Positions 22,909 through 34,396 of a stretch of DNA of 64,000 nt are shown piece after piece. The notes under the pieces are model-generated. The model ran no database searches. It was not told the origin of the DNA and worked only from the letters and a program-made list of their open reading frames with translations. Position 1 is the first letter of the stretch. Each line of letters begins with the position of its first letter. Both the position numbers and the translations under genes were made by a program. Origin of the DNA: Amborella trichopoda (taxonomy: Eukaryota; Streptophyta; Magnoliopsida; Amborellales; Amborellaceae); NCBI RefSeq assembly GCF_000471905.2, contig NW_006497672.1, forward strand, positions 637,221 through 701,220, written 5' to 3'.

Positions 22909-23034
22909 CCGGCAGTACCGGAGATTGCCCCTGACAAACTCAGAATGACACTCCAGTCCCCAGCTCTTGATGGCGATAAGGCCAGGCCGGGGCGACCAAG
23001 CCCGAGACCTAAAGTAGCATCACCGTGTGCTCGT

Positions 23035-23210
23035 CAAGACTTCGTCCAGGGGACTAGCGTTGCGCGCTTCGTTCAGAAGGTTGTCGCCACGCATCTCGTT
23101 CAGGGACTATCACCGAGCGCTTCATCAGGAGGCTATTGTCGCGTGCCCCATCAAGTAGTTATCGCCCTATGTCTGGCCACGGGCTACTGCCACGCGCTTC
23201 ACCAAGGGAC
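23035..23210 (+). repeat. GC-rich tandem repeat of about 30-35 bp
   Basis: About five degenerate units with 'cgcgcttcgttcag', 'cgcatctcgttcag', 'gagcgcttcatcagg', 'cgtgccccatcaag' and 'cgcgcttcaccaag', between the antisense promoter and the minisatellite. Confidence 0.6.
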
Positions 23211-23390
23211 TTGACACAAACATCTATGTCTAATGCTGTTGCAGTTAGCATCATACGGAGGCCTTCGCGCTCCCCTCCAGACCATCGGCTTGTACCCTAG
23301 GGAAGTTCATCCCCTACACAATCTCGCCCCTCAGCGAGCCCAGTTTTTAGTAATGGCTCTATTCCCCATGGAGGTGCTTGCCCCATGGTC

Positions 23391-24560
23391 CGTGCTGCAT
23401 GACCTTAAACTGCATCACCATGGTCTGTGTTGCATGAGCTTAAACTGCATCACCATGGTATGTGCTGCATGACCTTAAACTGCATCTCCATGGTCCTTGC
23501 AGCATGACCTTAAATTGCATCACCATGGTTTGCGCTGCATGACCTTAAATGGCACCGCCATGGTCTGCGCTGCATGACGTTAAACTGCGCCGCCATGGTC
23601 TATGCCTCATGACCTTAAACTGCACAGCTACGGTCCAAGCTGCATGACCCTAAACTGCATAGCCATAGTCCTTGTCTCACGACTCAAAACTGTATGACCA
23701 TGGTCCAAACTATATGACCTTAACTATAACGGAGGTCTAGTTGCACGACCTCAAACTGCATGGTCCTTGTCACATGACTTTAAACTTACGACCATGGTTC
23801 AGTTGTGTGACCTTAAACCATAGTGCATGTTCTGGCCGTACGACGTTAAAAGGCTTAGCACCACGATCCAAACTATATGACCCTAAACTTTAGTGAAGGT
23901 CTAGTTGCATGACCACAAGCTGCATGGTCTTAGCTGTATGACTTTAAACTGCACAGCCATGGTCCGAGCTACAAGACCCTAAAATTGTAATGCGCAGCAC
24001 TCCGAATGGTCCATACGCCCTCAATAGAGAGAGATGCATGTAAGGTCATGCTCATCCCATCATCTCCAGAGAGTTGGAGGCATCCTTCCTTCAACTAACG
24101 GTGAGGTTCATCCATGCTCTGACCTCTCGGAGTTCCATGCACACCGATATTTATTATCCCCATGGAGTCATACTGACCCTCCTAATCCCCAGTGAAGCCT
24201 TTCCCGTTAACTACCCCTCGTAGGGTCACCACCTTCATCTACATCTCTTCACATGTGGATAGCCTTAACTATCTTTATCCCTAGGGAGTCAGATTGTTAT
24301 CCACATACCTATCGCCTATGCAACCCTATTAACATGATGACTTGTACACGGTCCATGCTACATGACCTTAAACTGCCTAGCCATGGTCCAAACTATATGA
24401 CCATAAACTGTAACAAAGGTCTAGTCGCACGACCTTAAACTGCACAGTCCTAGTTGCATGACTTTAAACTACGTAACCACTGTCCAAGCTATATGACCTT
24501 AAACCATAATGCATGTCCTGACCACATGACGTTAAACTACGTCGCCCAGGTCTAGGAGGC
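23391..24560 (+). repeat. 35-bp minisatellite of element 2
   Basis: Monomers read 'accatggtctgtgctgcatgac' plus 'cttaaactgcatc', clean from 23391 to about 23990. An interspersed spacer (24000-24340) follows, then further copies to 24560. The core is the same as in 2490-3330, but here a simple 35-base array precedes the variants that form the 96-base unit in element 1. Confidence 0.85.
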
Positions 24561-25430
24561 ACGACCTTAAAATTGCCCCATGCACGCGCACACCTCCCTT
24601 TCTGCATGCATATTCATGCACATCTTCCCTAACCGGTCCATTGGTGCGTGCATACCCTCTTCTTCTCCTCTTTAGTGAGTCTATGTACACGTACACACTC
24701 TTTACGTGCATCACCACACACGTCTTCCCCAACCGGCCCATTCGTGTGTGCGGGCCACCTACACCACTTCTATTGCCTCCGCAGTGAGTCTATGTGTGCG
24801 CACACACCCTTTATATGCATCACCACTCACGTCTTTCCTCCCCAGTAAGTCTTACCCATGCTCACCAAACGGCAAGACATCTCGCCGCCAGCTAGTGGGT
24901 CACCAATTTTCACCTACCATCCAATCAACTCTCTATAGGCAACTTCATGCCACCTTCTCTAGTGAGTCAAAGTCACCCCTAGACTCACTCTATGGCCTCT
25001 ACAGACTGCCATTCCAGCTGTATGACCCTAAAAATATAGTGCACGTTCTGACCACATGACATTAAAAGGCTTCGCATAGGTCTCGAAGGCACGACCCTAA
25101 AACACACCTTCTCTCAAAAAAATGGGCATGGTATACACCTGGACAACAGAACATCTTGAGTAAAAATCACGGATGGGCATGATCACAAAACCATGAGTAA
25201 GAGAGTTCAGTGGAAAAATAAACCCAGACACGGTGAAAACCCAAAAGGGCACCATGAGAAAAAATGGATGGGTGGACATGACCACAAAGTCATGGGTAAA
25301 AGAGCCTGGAAATAACAGAAGCTAGTGAAAACGATCTTCATGGAGCCACTTCCCTTGTTCAAGTGAAAACTCATGAAAGGGCGCTTAAAACGACAAAGCG
25401 GGTTGATGCACTTCCACAGTCTCCGCTGAC
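24561..25430 (+). other. Element 2: spacer and conserved 3' untranslated module
   Basis: Two copies of a block of roughly 120 bases (24600-24720 and 24720-24845, 'gcatcaccac...cgtcttcc') are followed by degenerate minisatellite (25015-25110) and then the conserved module (25120-25330) shared with elements 1, 3 and 5. No gene is seen. Confidence 0.55.
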
Positions 25431-25443
25431 ACCCCAGCAATAT

Positions 25444-25855
25444 GGCTCGTTAGGGAGTGAGAGCCTCATAAGATCTCCCCAGTCTTCACGGCTCGTTAGG
25501 GAGTGAGAGCCTCATAAGGTCTCCCCAGTTTCCATGGCTCATCAGAGAGTGACAGCGTCATAAGATCTCCCCAGTTTCCATGACTCGTTAGGGAGTGAGA
25601 GCCTCATAAGATCTCCCTAGTTTCCAAGTCTCGTTAGGGAGTGAGAGCCTCATAAGATCTCCCTAGTTTCCACGGCTCGTTAAGGAGTGAGAGCCTCATA
25701 AAATCTCCCCAGTTTCCATGGCTCGTCAGGGAGGGAGAGCCTCACAAGATCTCCCCAGTTTCCACGGCTCATCAGGGAGTGAGAGCCCCACAAGATCTCT
25801 CCAGTTTCAACGGCACGTCAAGGAGTGAGAGCCTCATAAGTTCTCCTCAGTTCAA
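25444..25855 (+). repeat. 46-bp tandem repeat, about 9 copies
   Basis: Units begin 'ggctcgttagggagtgagag' and continue 'cctcataagatctccccagt'. The first two copies start at 25444 and 25490. Each unit contains a short inverted repeat GGCTC/GAGCC. A single related copy lies in element 1 near 4190. Confidence 0.95.
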
Positions 25856-25904
25856 CAATAAAAAGAGTCCTTGAGGGTGAGGACGATGACAAAAAGATCC
25901 CCCC

Positions 25905-27255
25905 TGAAATGCTAAGGACCATCACGAAGGTAAGAGACTGACAAGGCCTCGGTTGCCACAGGATTCAGGGTACATCTCGCCAAAACCCTCTAGCCAACAG
26001 GGGACCAGACTTTCGGTATTGGCCAGAAACCTCCGACTGGACTCCTCTAGATGGGACCTACAGGGATACCCTGCACATCAAAGGCAAACCTAGTGTAGCA
26101 ACAGATTGTGTCGACCAGAGGTTTGTCGCATTTGGCCTTCATAAAGGCTTGGTTTTGTACGAGAAGGTTCTGACAAAGGCCTCATGATCCAGAACTACAG
26201 ATAGTCCCTTGAAGGTGAGGACAATGACGAAAAGATCCCTCTAGAAATGCTAAGGACCATCACGAAGGCAAGAGACTGACAAGGCCACGATTGCCACAAG
26301 ATTTAGGGTATGTCTCACCAAAACCCTCTAGCTAACAGAGGACCAGACTTTTGGGACGGGCCAGAAGCCCCCGACTGGACTCTGCTAGACGAGACCTACA
26401 GGGATACCCTGCACATCAAAGGCAAACATGGTGTAGCAGCAGTCAGTGTCGACCAGAGGTTCGTAGCATTTGGCCTTCAAAAAGGCCTGGTTCTGTACGA
26501 GGAGGTCCTGACAAAGGCCTCATGCTCCAGAATCACAGATAGTCCCTTGAGGGTGAGGACGATGATGAAAAGATCCCTCTAGAAATTTTAAGCACCATCA
26601 TGAATGCAAGAGACTGACAAGGCCATAGTTTCCACAGGATTCAGGGTACATCTCGCCAAAACCCTCTAGCCAGTAGGGGACCAGACTTTCGGGACGAGCC
26701 AAAATCCCCCGACTAAACTCTGTTAGACGGGACCTACAAGGATACCCTGCACTTCAAAGTCAAACCTAGTGTAGCAACAAACAGTGCCGATCAAAGGTTC
26801 ACAGCATTTGGCCTTTAAAAAGGCATGGTTCTGTACGAGGAGGTTCTGACAAAGGCCTCATGCTCCAGAACCACAGATAGTCCCTTGAGGGTGAGGACGA
26901 TGATGCAAAGATCCCTCCATAAATGCTAAGGACCATCACAAAGGTAAGAGACTGACAAGGCCACATATGCCACAGACTTCAGGGTACGTCTCACCAAAAC
27001 CCTCTAGCCAGCAAGAAACCAGACTTTTGGGACTGGCCAGAAGCCACCCGACTGAACTCCGTTAGACGGGACCTACAGGGATATCCTACACATCAAAGGC
27101 AAACCTAGTGTAGTAGCAGATAGTGCCGATCAGAGGTTCGTAGCATTTGGCCTCCAAAAAGGCTCGGTTCTATATGAGGAGGTCTTGACAAAGGCGTCAT
27201 GCTCCAGAACCACAGATAGTCCCTTGAGGGTGAGGACTTCGACAAGATCTCTCAA
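25905..27255 (+). repeat. 338-bp tandem repeat, 4 copies
   Basis: The phrase 'aaatgctaaggaccatcac' or its variant starts copies at 25905, 26244, 26582 and 26920, a period of 338-339 bases. Each copy ends with one unit of the 50-bp seed that is amplified by itself in element 1. The period is not a multiple of three and the frames differ between copies, so this is not a repeat protein gene. Confidence 0.95.
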
Positions 27256-27281
27256 ATTTCTTGAAATTATTGCACTTCTCG

Positions 27282-27301
27282 AGTCTCTCGAAGCACAACA
27301 T
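27282..27301 (+). promoter_or_regulatory. Conserved pre-LTR motif (variant)
   Basis: 'gtctctcgaagcacaacat' is followed by a short G-rich run and then the LTR start at 27316. Same position as 5071-5088 and 37321-37340, and on the - strand 55473-55492. Confidence 0.6.
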
Positions 27302-27315
27302 ACGGCAGGGCATGC

Positions 27316-29791
27316 TGTTGGAAGGTATTTTTCGTCAACATGAGGCCCTCGCTCAATGACCTAGCAAGTAGCGAAAATTTCGATGGTCTTAGAATAGCCC
27401 CAGAACTAGCCAAGATCTTCATGAGGTCTCTCAAAAGTCTCTTGCCAAGTTTTGTCTCATTCCAACATGTCTAAGGCAGTGCAGATTGAGAAACAATTCC
27501 TGTTGAATTGACTTTTAGCACCCTGAAACAGACCCTTGTAACTAGAGCTACATTTCAGCATCTCAAAATTCTATGGGACCACCACCATTAGATCCGACAC
27601 GGTTTTTCAAACCCCAGTGGGTCAAGTTTCAACCCAAACAGACACTTCAAGAAGAAGTTATAGGTGAAGGAGTGAAACAAGAGTAGCTGCATGTTATTCT
27701 CGTGCGGCCACGATGCAACACTACACCATTAAAGGGATAGTCACGACCAGTGGCTTTCGATGCTCATATCTCAATCATCCCACGTCGGATCATGCTCAAA
27801 TTTAGTGAGCATGTTGCTGATCCATGAAGAAAGTGTAGGAAATTCAACAGCGTCGTGCCTCGCTCTAGCGGTCAAATCACGTTGCTTGCGACCCCGATCG
27901 ATGCGACACCAATTCCATTACAAGTGTAAGGTCTCGGGCCATCTCTGACCCAAACCCCGTAAATGATGAATGGTCACATTCTACACATGAACCCGATGAA
28001 TAGCCTGCAAATTGTGTCGCTGAAATCCTTGATTCCGACCAAAATTCCAAACTTGCAAAATCTTCATTCAGCCACGTAATCGAGTTGCGTTTGGTGCCCC
28101 GTGATCGTAGAAGCATGCTCAATGTGATTTAGCAAAGCAAATATAAAAAAAATCAAGGAACGAACACACTATCGATTTGAAGTTTCAAGATCTACTCAAA
28201 ATTCAAGTCACATGATCGTGCACCAAAAATACGATCCATGGCTCAAAGTTAGTATCAAATCGTTTGCCATGTCGAGCCCTACAAGAAAACAATCATCTAA
28301 CGATTAATCAGGCATCAGAACAACCCCGGATCAGCCATGCAAGAACACGCAAGTTCTAGGGCAACACAGGGATTGTTCTAAAATTCCACAACTTGTTAGG
28401 AAGGCCAAATCTATCATTTGCACCCTATTTTCTAATTTCTTTTAAATCAATTTAATATTAATTTCCAGCAATTAGAGTTAATTTTGACCATCCACCCATA
28501 TTTGGGGCACACTTCTATATATACGTACCATTATTTTACGTAAAAAAAAGAGAAGGCAGACACATACACACACAAGAGAGAGTTTTCAATTAATACAAGT
28601 TTCTCTTGTTTACCATTATGGTGTTACGCTTGAGAGAGAGGGTGAGTTGAGAGAAACTTTCGACCGGTACCCTAGGGTTGAGGTAAATCTTCTCTCTCTT
28701 TTTTTCTTTTCTTCTTCTCTCACCCTTCTCCCGTCTCTTCCCCCTCTTCTTCATCTGAGTCCCTCGCGGAGGTCGTGCACGGCAGTGGCAGTGTCGTGCA
28801 TACCTCTCCCTTGGTCTCACAGGTCGGGCATGACGATGACAACACCATGCGCGAGTCTTCCTCCCCTCCTTCTCGTCTATCTCTTTCTCTCAGTGAAGTC
28901 TGTAGACGGCGTTGCCCATCGCCGCCTACAGATGTAGCTTTGGTGTCTTGGTGAACAACTTAGACAACGAAACGTGTTGCCGCCTGTAGGAGTCTTCCTC
29001 TGTTGTGCAGCTAATGTAGACGGTGATACCTATCGCTGCCTGCTAGAGGCATTGACAACACCCATCGCCGTCTGCGAGCTTCCTTCATGCGTCCGGTGCC
29101 TATCACCGTTCTCCCCGTGTACCACGCTTGTCGCCGTGCGACCTAAGAAAAACCATCGTCATGTGCCTCGTTAGGAGATAGCGCCATCCACAAAGGATGT
29201 GTCGCCTCCTCGTGTTGTAAACCGCAATGCTTATTGATGTCCGAACTTGCCCCCCCTTTACTGCCTTGCCCTCTTCTCTTCACCTTTTTCTCTTCTCACT
29301 TGACTAAGGGTGGGCATAGATTAACATGGTCGCGTCGACCTCAGTTTTGAGTAGTTTTGCCGTCATGCTAGTCTCACCCTTCTGTCAAGTTCTCTTCACC
29401 TTTCTACCTTTCGTCTAACCTTGCACTTCATCGCCTTCTCCCATGAACGGGCATTACCCTAAGACAAGGGTGGGTCTTTTCGACCCACTTGTCTTACAAA
29501 TTAACCATAGAACTATTGTTTAGAAAAACATGAGGATTACAGGTCAAGGGAAGCTATTTCGAACTAGCTCAAGCAGCTGGGGGGCTTTTTTCGTGATCTA
29601 AGAGGGCACCCACGTGAGCCAGCCCGAGTAAGTCTCGAACTCACCTAAAATTCCTCTCTCATTGGTTAGTATACCTGCCCTTCGAGCGAGGTTCCGAGAG
29701 ACGATCTCAAATCTCGGGTCCACCAGAGACTCGAGACACATGCCACCAAATCACCTAGATCTGGAGGGTGAGATCGAGGTACCTAACCAGC
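27316..29791 (+). repeat. LTR L4, 3' LTR of element 2
   Basis: It starts TGTTGGAAGG like L3 and ends ...cctaaccagc. TATA-like 'ctatatatac' near 28513. It contains a clear 12-bp-arm hairpin at 28900-28931 (CTGTAGACGGCG / CGCCGCCTACAG, one mismatch). The next element's gag sequence starts directly after its end. Confidence 0.8.
28900..28931 (+). repeat. Hairpin in LTR L4
   Basis: Arms 28900-28911 and 28920-28931 pair at 11 of 12 positions around an 8-base loop. The corresponding L3 hairpin (about 11704-11746) is weaker, so arms have drifted between the two LTRs. Confidence 0.8.
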
Positions 29792-29795
29792 AGCG

Positions 29796-31560
29796 TTGCC
29801 CACTCTAACGTTGTCGGAGCACAAGAAGGTGGCCCCGTTTCACCAGACCTTCGGCCCTAAGTCCTTCAAGAGCTGGCAGAGGAAGATGGGCCTCAAGGCC
29901 TTCAAGAGCCAATCCCACAACAGGCTGCCCGCTAGGTCTCCTCGAACCCGTACTTACTTGGGCCCTCAAGCAAGTCCAAGCCCAGATGGGGCAAGACCAA
30001 CCTCTGCTCTCCAGATTCTCGACCGGAGCACAAAGAGGACCAAGGTCACCCCTCCCTACGAACTACCTGACTCCGACCGATCTATTGAGGTCATGGTGGT
30101 ATGCCATAATGAAGAAGGGCTCGAAGGCTTGACGGCTCGCCTCGAGAGCCTTCTGAACAGCATCATAGACAAGCTTAAAGGGATCGAGTCTCCTCCCACC
30201 AAGAGACAAATTCTCCCCTTGATCCACCGCTGGGAGGGAAAAAAGACCTCAACCTCCCCCTCCAGCTCCAGCACCAAGATCCCCGAATCCTCCCCCCTCT
30301 TTTGAGGTCTAACCCGATATGTCCCCTCAAGTCACGCCATCGATGTTTACACAGGAGGACGTCCAGCGGATGATCAACAAAAGCATCTAAGAGCTACAGG
30401 TGTCAAAAACATGGGACAATCTCCCGTATCAAAAGCCATATCCGCCTTCCGTTGATCAAGTACCCTTTCCCGTGGGGTATCAAAAGGGAAGGTTGCCACT
30501 TTTTGATGGCACGGGCTCGCCTCAGCAGCACATAGCCCACTTCGTGTCGGCCTGTCAATAGATTGTTGCTTCAACAGTTCGTGGAGACCTTGGTCGGGCC
30601 TGCTTTCAAATGGTAAGCCCGCCTGCCACCCAACTCAGTCCACTCCTAGAAGGAGATGGAATGACTCTTCTACAAATGCTTCTACGAAGCAGAGCTGGAC
30701 GTGCAGGTCATAGAACTCCTCACCATGGCCCAAAACCCCGACAAATCGGTGGGCCAATATATTCAACGATGGAGAGACCTTGCAATGCACCAAACCAACC
30801 CCATGAGCGAGGTAGAAGCCATCTAGACATGCATCAGAAACATGAGGAGAGAAATCTCCCTGAATGTTGAGGCTTCTAACCCACCACCTTCTCTGAAATG
30901 ATAACGGCGGAGACTCGGCCCAAACCTCAGCAGGGGGCCAATTCTAGGGCAGCAGGGCTAACCCCCGCATCGGTCAACCCAAGAATCAAATTAGCTTGGC
31001 AGTGATGACCGCTTCCCAACCCAAACCCAATGCAACCCCTTACGAATGTTGGACACCTCCAAGGGGCTGCAACTGTGGATCCAGGGGTCGGCACAAAAGC
31101 AGGATTACAGTAGGGTGCCTCCGCCACCTAGCTACCAACGAACTAAAGAGTTCAGGCGAAAGATCAATCAACAATATAGCTTCAACAGGGCATGAGTGTC
31201 GACCTTCCTCAGCATGTTAATTGAGCAAGACATGGTGACCCTCCCGCTTAGTAAACAGCTAGACCACGCAGAATGGATTGATCATCCTAACTACTGCGTG
31301 TTTCACCAAATGCTGGGGCATTCCATTGAGGACTGTATCCAGCTCAAGGACTATATTGAAGCCCTGATCCAAAAGGGGAAGATCAATTTGGAGGACCTCA
31401 AGAAGGCTTTCGAGAACCTGAAGCATGTCATGTGGTCACGATCCACGAAAAGCTGGACTATGAAGTTCCTGAGCCCGAGCCACAGCTCTGCTAGCTCCCT
31501 ACTCTTTTTGATGCGATGGTGCAACACGAGATGATCGTGCCTCATGCCCCTAAGACATGA
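29796..31560 (+). pseudogene. Gag pseudogene of element 3
   Basis: An open frame at 29796-30305 (169 codons) is charged and Ser/Pro-rich, with a predicted Leu-rich helix near 'LTARLESLLNSIIDKLKGI'. It is followed by decayed capsid-like sequence: 'PLFDGTGSPQQHIAHF' (about 30490-30545) and, after a frameshift, 'AELDVQVIELLTMAQNPDKS' (about 30690-30750). These are hallmarks of plant gypsy gag (retrotransposon gag domain). Several stops are TAG where the family usually has Trp. A CHHC zinc knuckle lies at 31295-31336 in a 112-codon frame (31196-31534). The protein cannot be made in full. Confidence 0.75.
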
Positions 31561-32452
31561 AGGCGATTGGTTAACAAAAGCCAGGTACCACTAGCTGAGT
31601 GGCCACGACTTGTGCCACTGCTATGGGTTCCTAGACATCCTTCAAGGATACATTCAAGATGGATGGATAGCCCTGATTGATGAACAAGCTTTGTCTCGAG
31701 ATGGAATACCCCATCAATGTCCTTACCCCAATCTAGGAACAGAGAGGGCTCGAAGTTCTGTTACCAGACCAGCGCTTCTGAGTCTTTTACCTCCGATGCT
31801 TTGGCACCATGGCAGGTGTATCATGCCTGCCGAAGGCTGAAGATCACCAGCGGCAGCACAACTAATTGTGCGGGCATGATGTTCACACCCCATTCACAAG
31901 AGCCCCACTCGCTCGGAATAGAGAGACACGATCGGGAGGAGCCAGTCATGCTAACTCGAGACACCCAGTCTCCCCTACACCCGGACGAGGCAGAGCTCTT
32001 ACCCCCTCGACCTACCCTATGTGACTTTATCCCGAGGCAAATCCTCTTTGGCAAGGAAGGTCAGCATTCCACCGCAAGAACCCCTCAGGGTTCTCCCTAC
32101 ACGGGCTTAAGGACATAAAGATGCACGCTATTGTCAGTCCCAAGGGTGGGACTTAAGTAGGCCCTACTACAGTCGTGGGGGTATGACTCTAAAACTACCT
32201 CCTAACAAAACCGTGCACCGGTAGTGGTCCAAAGCACCTCGGGAGAATGATCAGGCACCCTCTTGGTAAGTGCCTCAATTTTCGCGGTTATTGCCCCTCT
32301 CTCTCTCCAAAAAAGAGGGGGAGGCATGAAATAAAAAATAAAAGGCGTCGAAAGAAGAAACCTCGGACACATCAAATAGAAAGAATAAGAAAATTGATTG
32401 TCTTCTTCATATTCAAAAGAGGTTACAAAATCTGAGTGGATCATTGACCCAT
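31561..32452 (+). other. Spacer after gag, element 3
   Basis: Pro/Ser/Thr-rich short frames (31717-32118) occur but no protease motif is visible. It ends with AT-rich and purine-rich sequence (32300-32420). No RT or integrase is visible. Confidence 0.4.
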
Positions 32453-33432
32453 TCACAATGAGAAAAGAGAATGTTGAACGCGGTCGGGCATCTCCTGCAT
32501 CCTTGCCTTCAGTTCCTGCGCTCTCTTCAGCACAACCTGCATCACCTCCTCACCACAGGTGATCTCCATGGTGACCGACTCAGACAGAATGGTGACCGCT
32601 GTTATGTCTGAACCCAACTTCTCCAAGCGGCGCGAGTTCATAACCATCACCTCATGATAGCTCTTTAGTCACCCCTTCTAGTCAGCCATGTGGGTCTGTA
32701 ACAGAAAGATCTTGTCCACAGCGCTCTACGTCTCTTCTTTTATTTATGCCTCCTACCTCACAATCCAAGCATGGCGAGAAGCAATTCTCTCTCTCTTCTC
32801 CTCACGACCCCTCACGAGGACTTGCTGAGTTGCCAGGTTTGCCCTCAGGGAGGCCAGACTTGCTGAGCAAGACGTTTACGTCGAGAAGTCCGATAATTGA
32901 GCCTCAGCCCCCTAATCAGCGAGGTTCCGTAGTAACTCATGTACCCAATCAAAAGTCTCTGCATCCAAGCCCACGGTCCAGCGGCTAGCCGCACAGGCCC
33001 TGAAACCCTCAATCCCCTCTTGGAGGTCGGAAAGGGAGCATTCCTTCAAACCCTCAAGACTTGTCTGAAGCATGCAGAGTCTGCGCTTAAAGCCCAACAG
33101 TGATGAAGCCAGAACCGAGGAACTCACTGAAGCAATTGGAGGAACGTCAAGGATAGGCCTCCCAACCATAAGGGCTAAAGACCCGAAGGAAGCAACTGGA
33201 GGCTCTAAAGAGGGCTCGTCAGCTGCTCACTGACTTTCGGCACCAGCCGTTGCAGATGCCCTAGGAGATGAAGCTGAGGTCTCATCAGCAACAAACCTCA
33301 CGGGTTTCGCTGCTGTCAAACAGAGGGGAAGAAACCAAGCGGTTCAAATCAAAACGATGCGCCAGCCACATGACCCAGACCCAAACAGACAGCATTACCT
33401 GGTGGAGAAGGAGGCAGACTCCTGCTGGACAT
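32453..33432 (-). pseudogene. Antisense gene of element 3: two exons, about 298 codons, eight in-frame stops
   Basis: On the - strand a first exon (33432-33399, ATG, 34 bases) ends at a GTAATG donor. An 86-base intron (33398-33313) ends in TTTGACAG, and exon 2 (33312-32453) keeps one frame to a terminal TGA. That frame has eight internal stops (TGA, TAG, TAA) and no frameshift. The protein starts Ser/Pro/Ala-rich, then has a helical middle ('LQTSLEGLKECSLSDLQEGI') and a charged coiled-coil-like C-terminus ('KRAQELKARMQEMPDRVQ'). Splicing restores the frame exactly. I do not recognise the family. The C-terminus is of the kind seen after plant mobile domains, but that is only a resemblance. Confidence 0.6.
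33313..33398 (-). other. Short GT-AG intron in the antisense pseudogene
   Basis: Donor CCAG|GTAATG, pyrimidine-rich tail and acceptor TTTGACAG|CAG on the - strand. Removing it joins a phase-1 exon end to a matching exon start (G + CA), so the frame continues. Confidence 0.55.
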
Positions 33433-33560
33433 GGTCACTGCTCGAAAATGTTACTTCGGGAAGAGGCGAACACCGGAAAGGAGGCCGGAGCAAAAGGCGC
33501 TAAGGGTGTTTGCTTTTACCTGGGATCCATACCCTAGGTAGGAACAAAAAGCAAACACCC

Positions 33561-33574
33561 CTCCTTTTATAAAG
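33561..33574 (-). promoter_or_regulatory. Antisense TATA box, element 3
   Basis: Reads 'ctttataaaaggag' on the - strand, about 130 bases before the antisense ATG. Equivalent in placement to 22900-22908 in element 2. The 33575-34396 stretch upstream has no convincing gene and would be the antisense promoter region. Confidence 0.55.
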
Positions 33575-34396
33575 TCTGTCAGCAGAAGGGCCAATCAATG
33601 GGAACCCCCCCACCCAATCGCAAAAGAACGCCGACGGCACATGAAGTGAAGCATTGGGGGCCAGGCACCGAGGTGCTGCCAGCGTGCAAATCGAAGCATC
33701 ACACGAGCCAACGTGCAAATCGAAGCGTCACACGAGCCAGCGCCACACGCCTTGAATGTACGATTGTATGAATAACACGCCAAATGACGTGACACATGTG
33801 TAGAAGATTACGCTCAGTCCCAAGAAAGCACTAAGGGCACGTAATCGAACCATCGTATGACATCAACGCTGCCTCACCTGCTCGGCATTAACTGCTGCAT
33901 GAATGACTTGGCTTGGCAGGAACGGCGTGCCTATCGCCGTCTAAACACCGCTCAGCTCATGCATGCAACCCAACTCCACTCAGCCTGCCAATAGCAAGGG
34001 CCCACTCAGAGCTCTTGGGGCACGCCTCTGCACCGCTGTACTCCACGGGCAAGCAAACCCTGTTCCTTGTCTTGCCCACGTACGGGACCCCCTGTGGTCT
34101 CCCCCTTGCCCATCATCACGCAGCAAGCAGCAATCACCCCATGGGTAGAACGGCCATTCCATCAGCCATTCCTTATCCCCATCATTAGCAGAGATAAGGA
34201 CTGTGCCGACCCACAACAAGCAGGAGAGAAAAAAGAAGTGACAAACAAAGGCGTGCAAGGCAACCACAAACGGCTAGCTCAAAAAGGAAATTTATTTCAT
34301 GAATGTAAAAGATTACAGAATCGTAGTTACAATAATAGTAGGTACGAGGAATTATTCCCATCCTAAAGTGGGTTTCCTACCTTCCAAGAACCAGGA

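Larger units (their letters stand above)
10056..29791 (+). mobile_element. Element 2: nearly complete pol-less Tat/Ogre-like gypsy element
   Basis: Order on the + strand: LTR L3 (10056-12610), primer-binding site (12612-12629), gag-like region, a nested foreign LTR (13603-16883), gag zinc knuckle (17695-17736), proline-rich linker and aspartic protease (19038-20040), antisense gene region (20965-22908, - strand), minisatellites (23035-24560), 46-bp and 338-bp tandem arrays (25444-27250), and LTR L4 (27316-29791). Only about 900 bases separate protease from the antisense gene, far too little for reverse transcriptase, RNase H and integrase, and none of their motifs is visible. No clear target-site duplication was found. 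Confidence 0.75.

Noticed and set aside
26310..26582. 90-codon frame in the 338-bp repeat
   Set aside because: The other repeat copies do not preserve it and the period is not a multiple of three.
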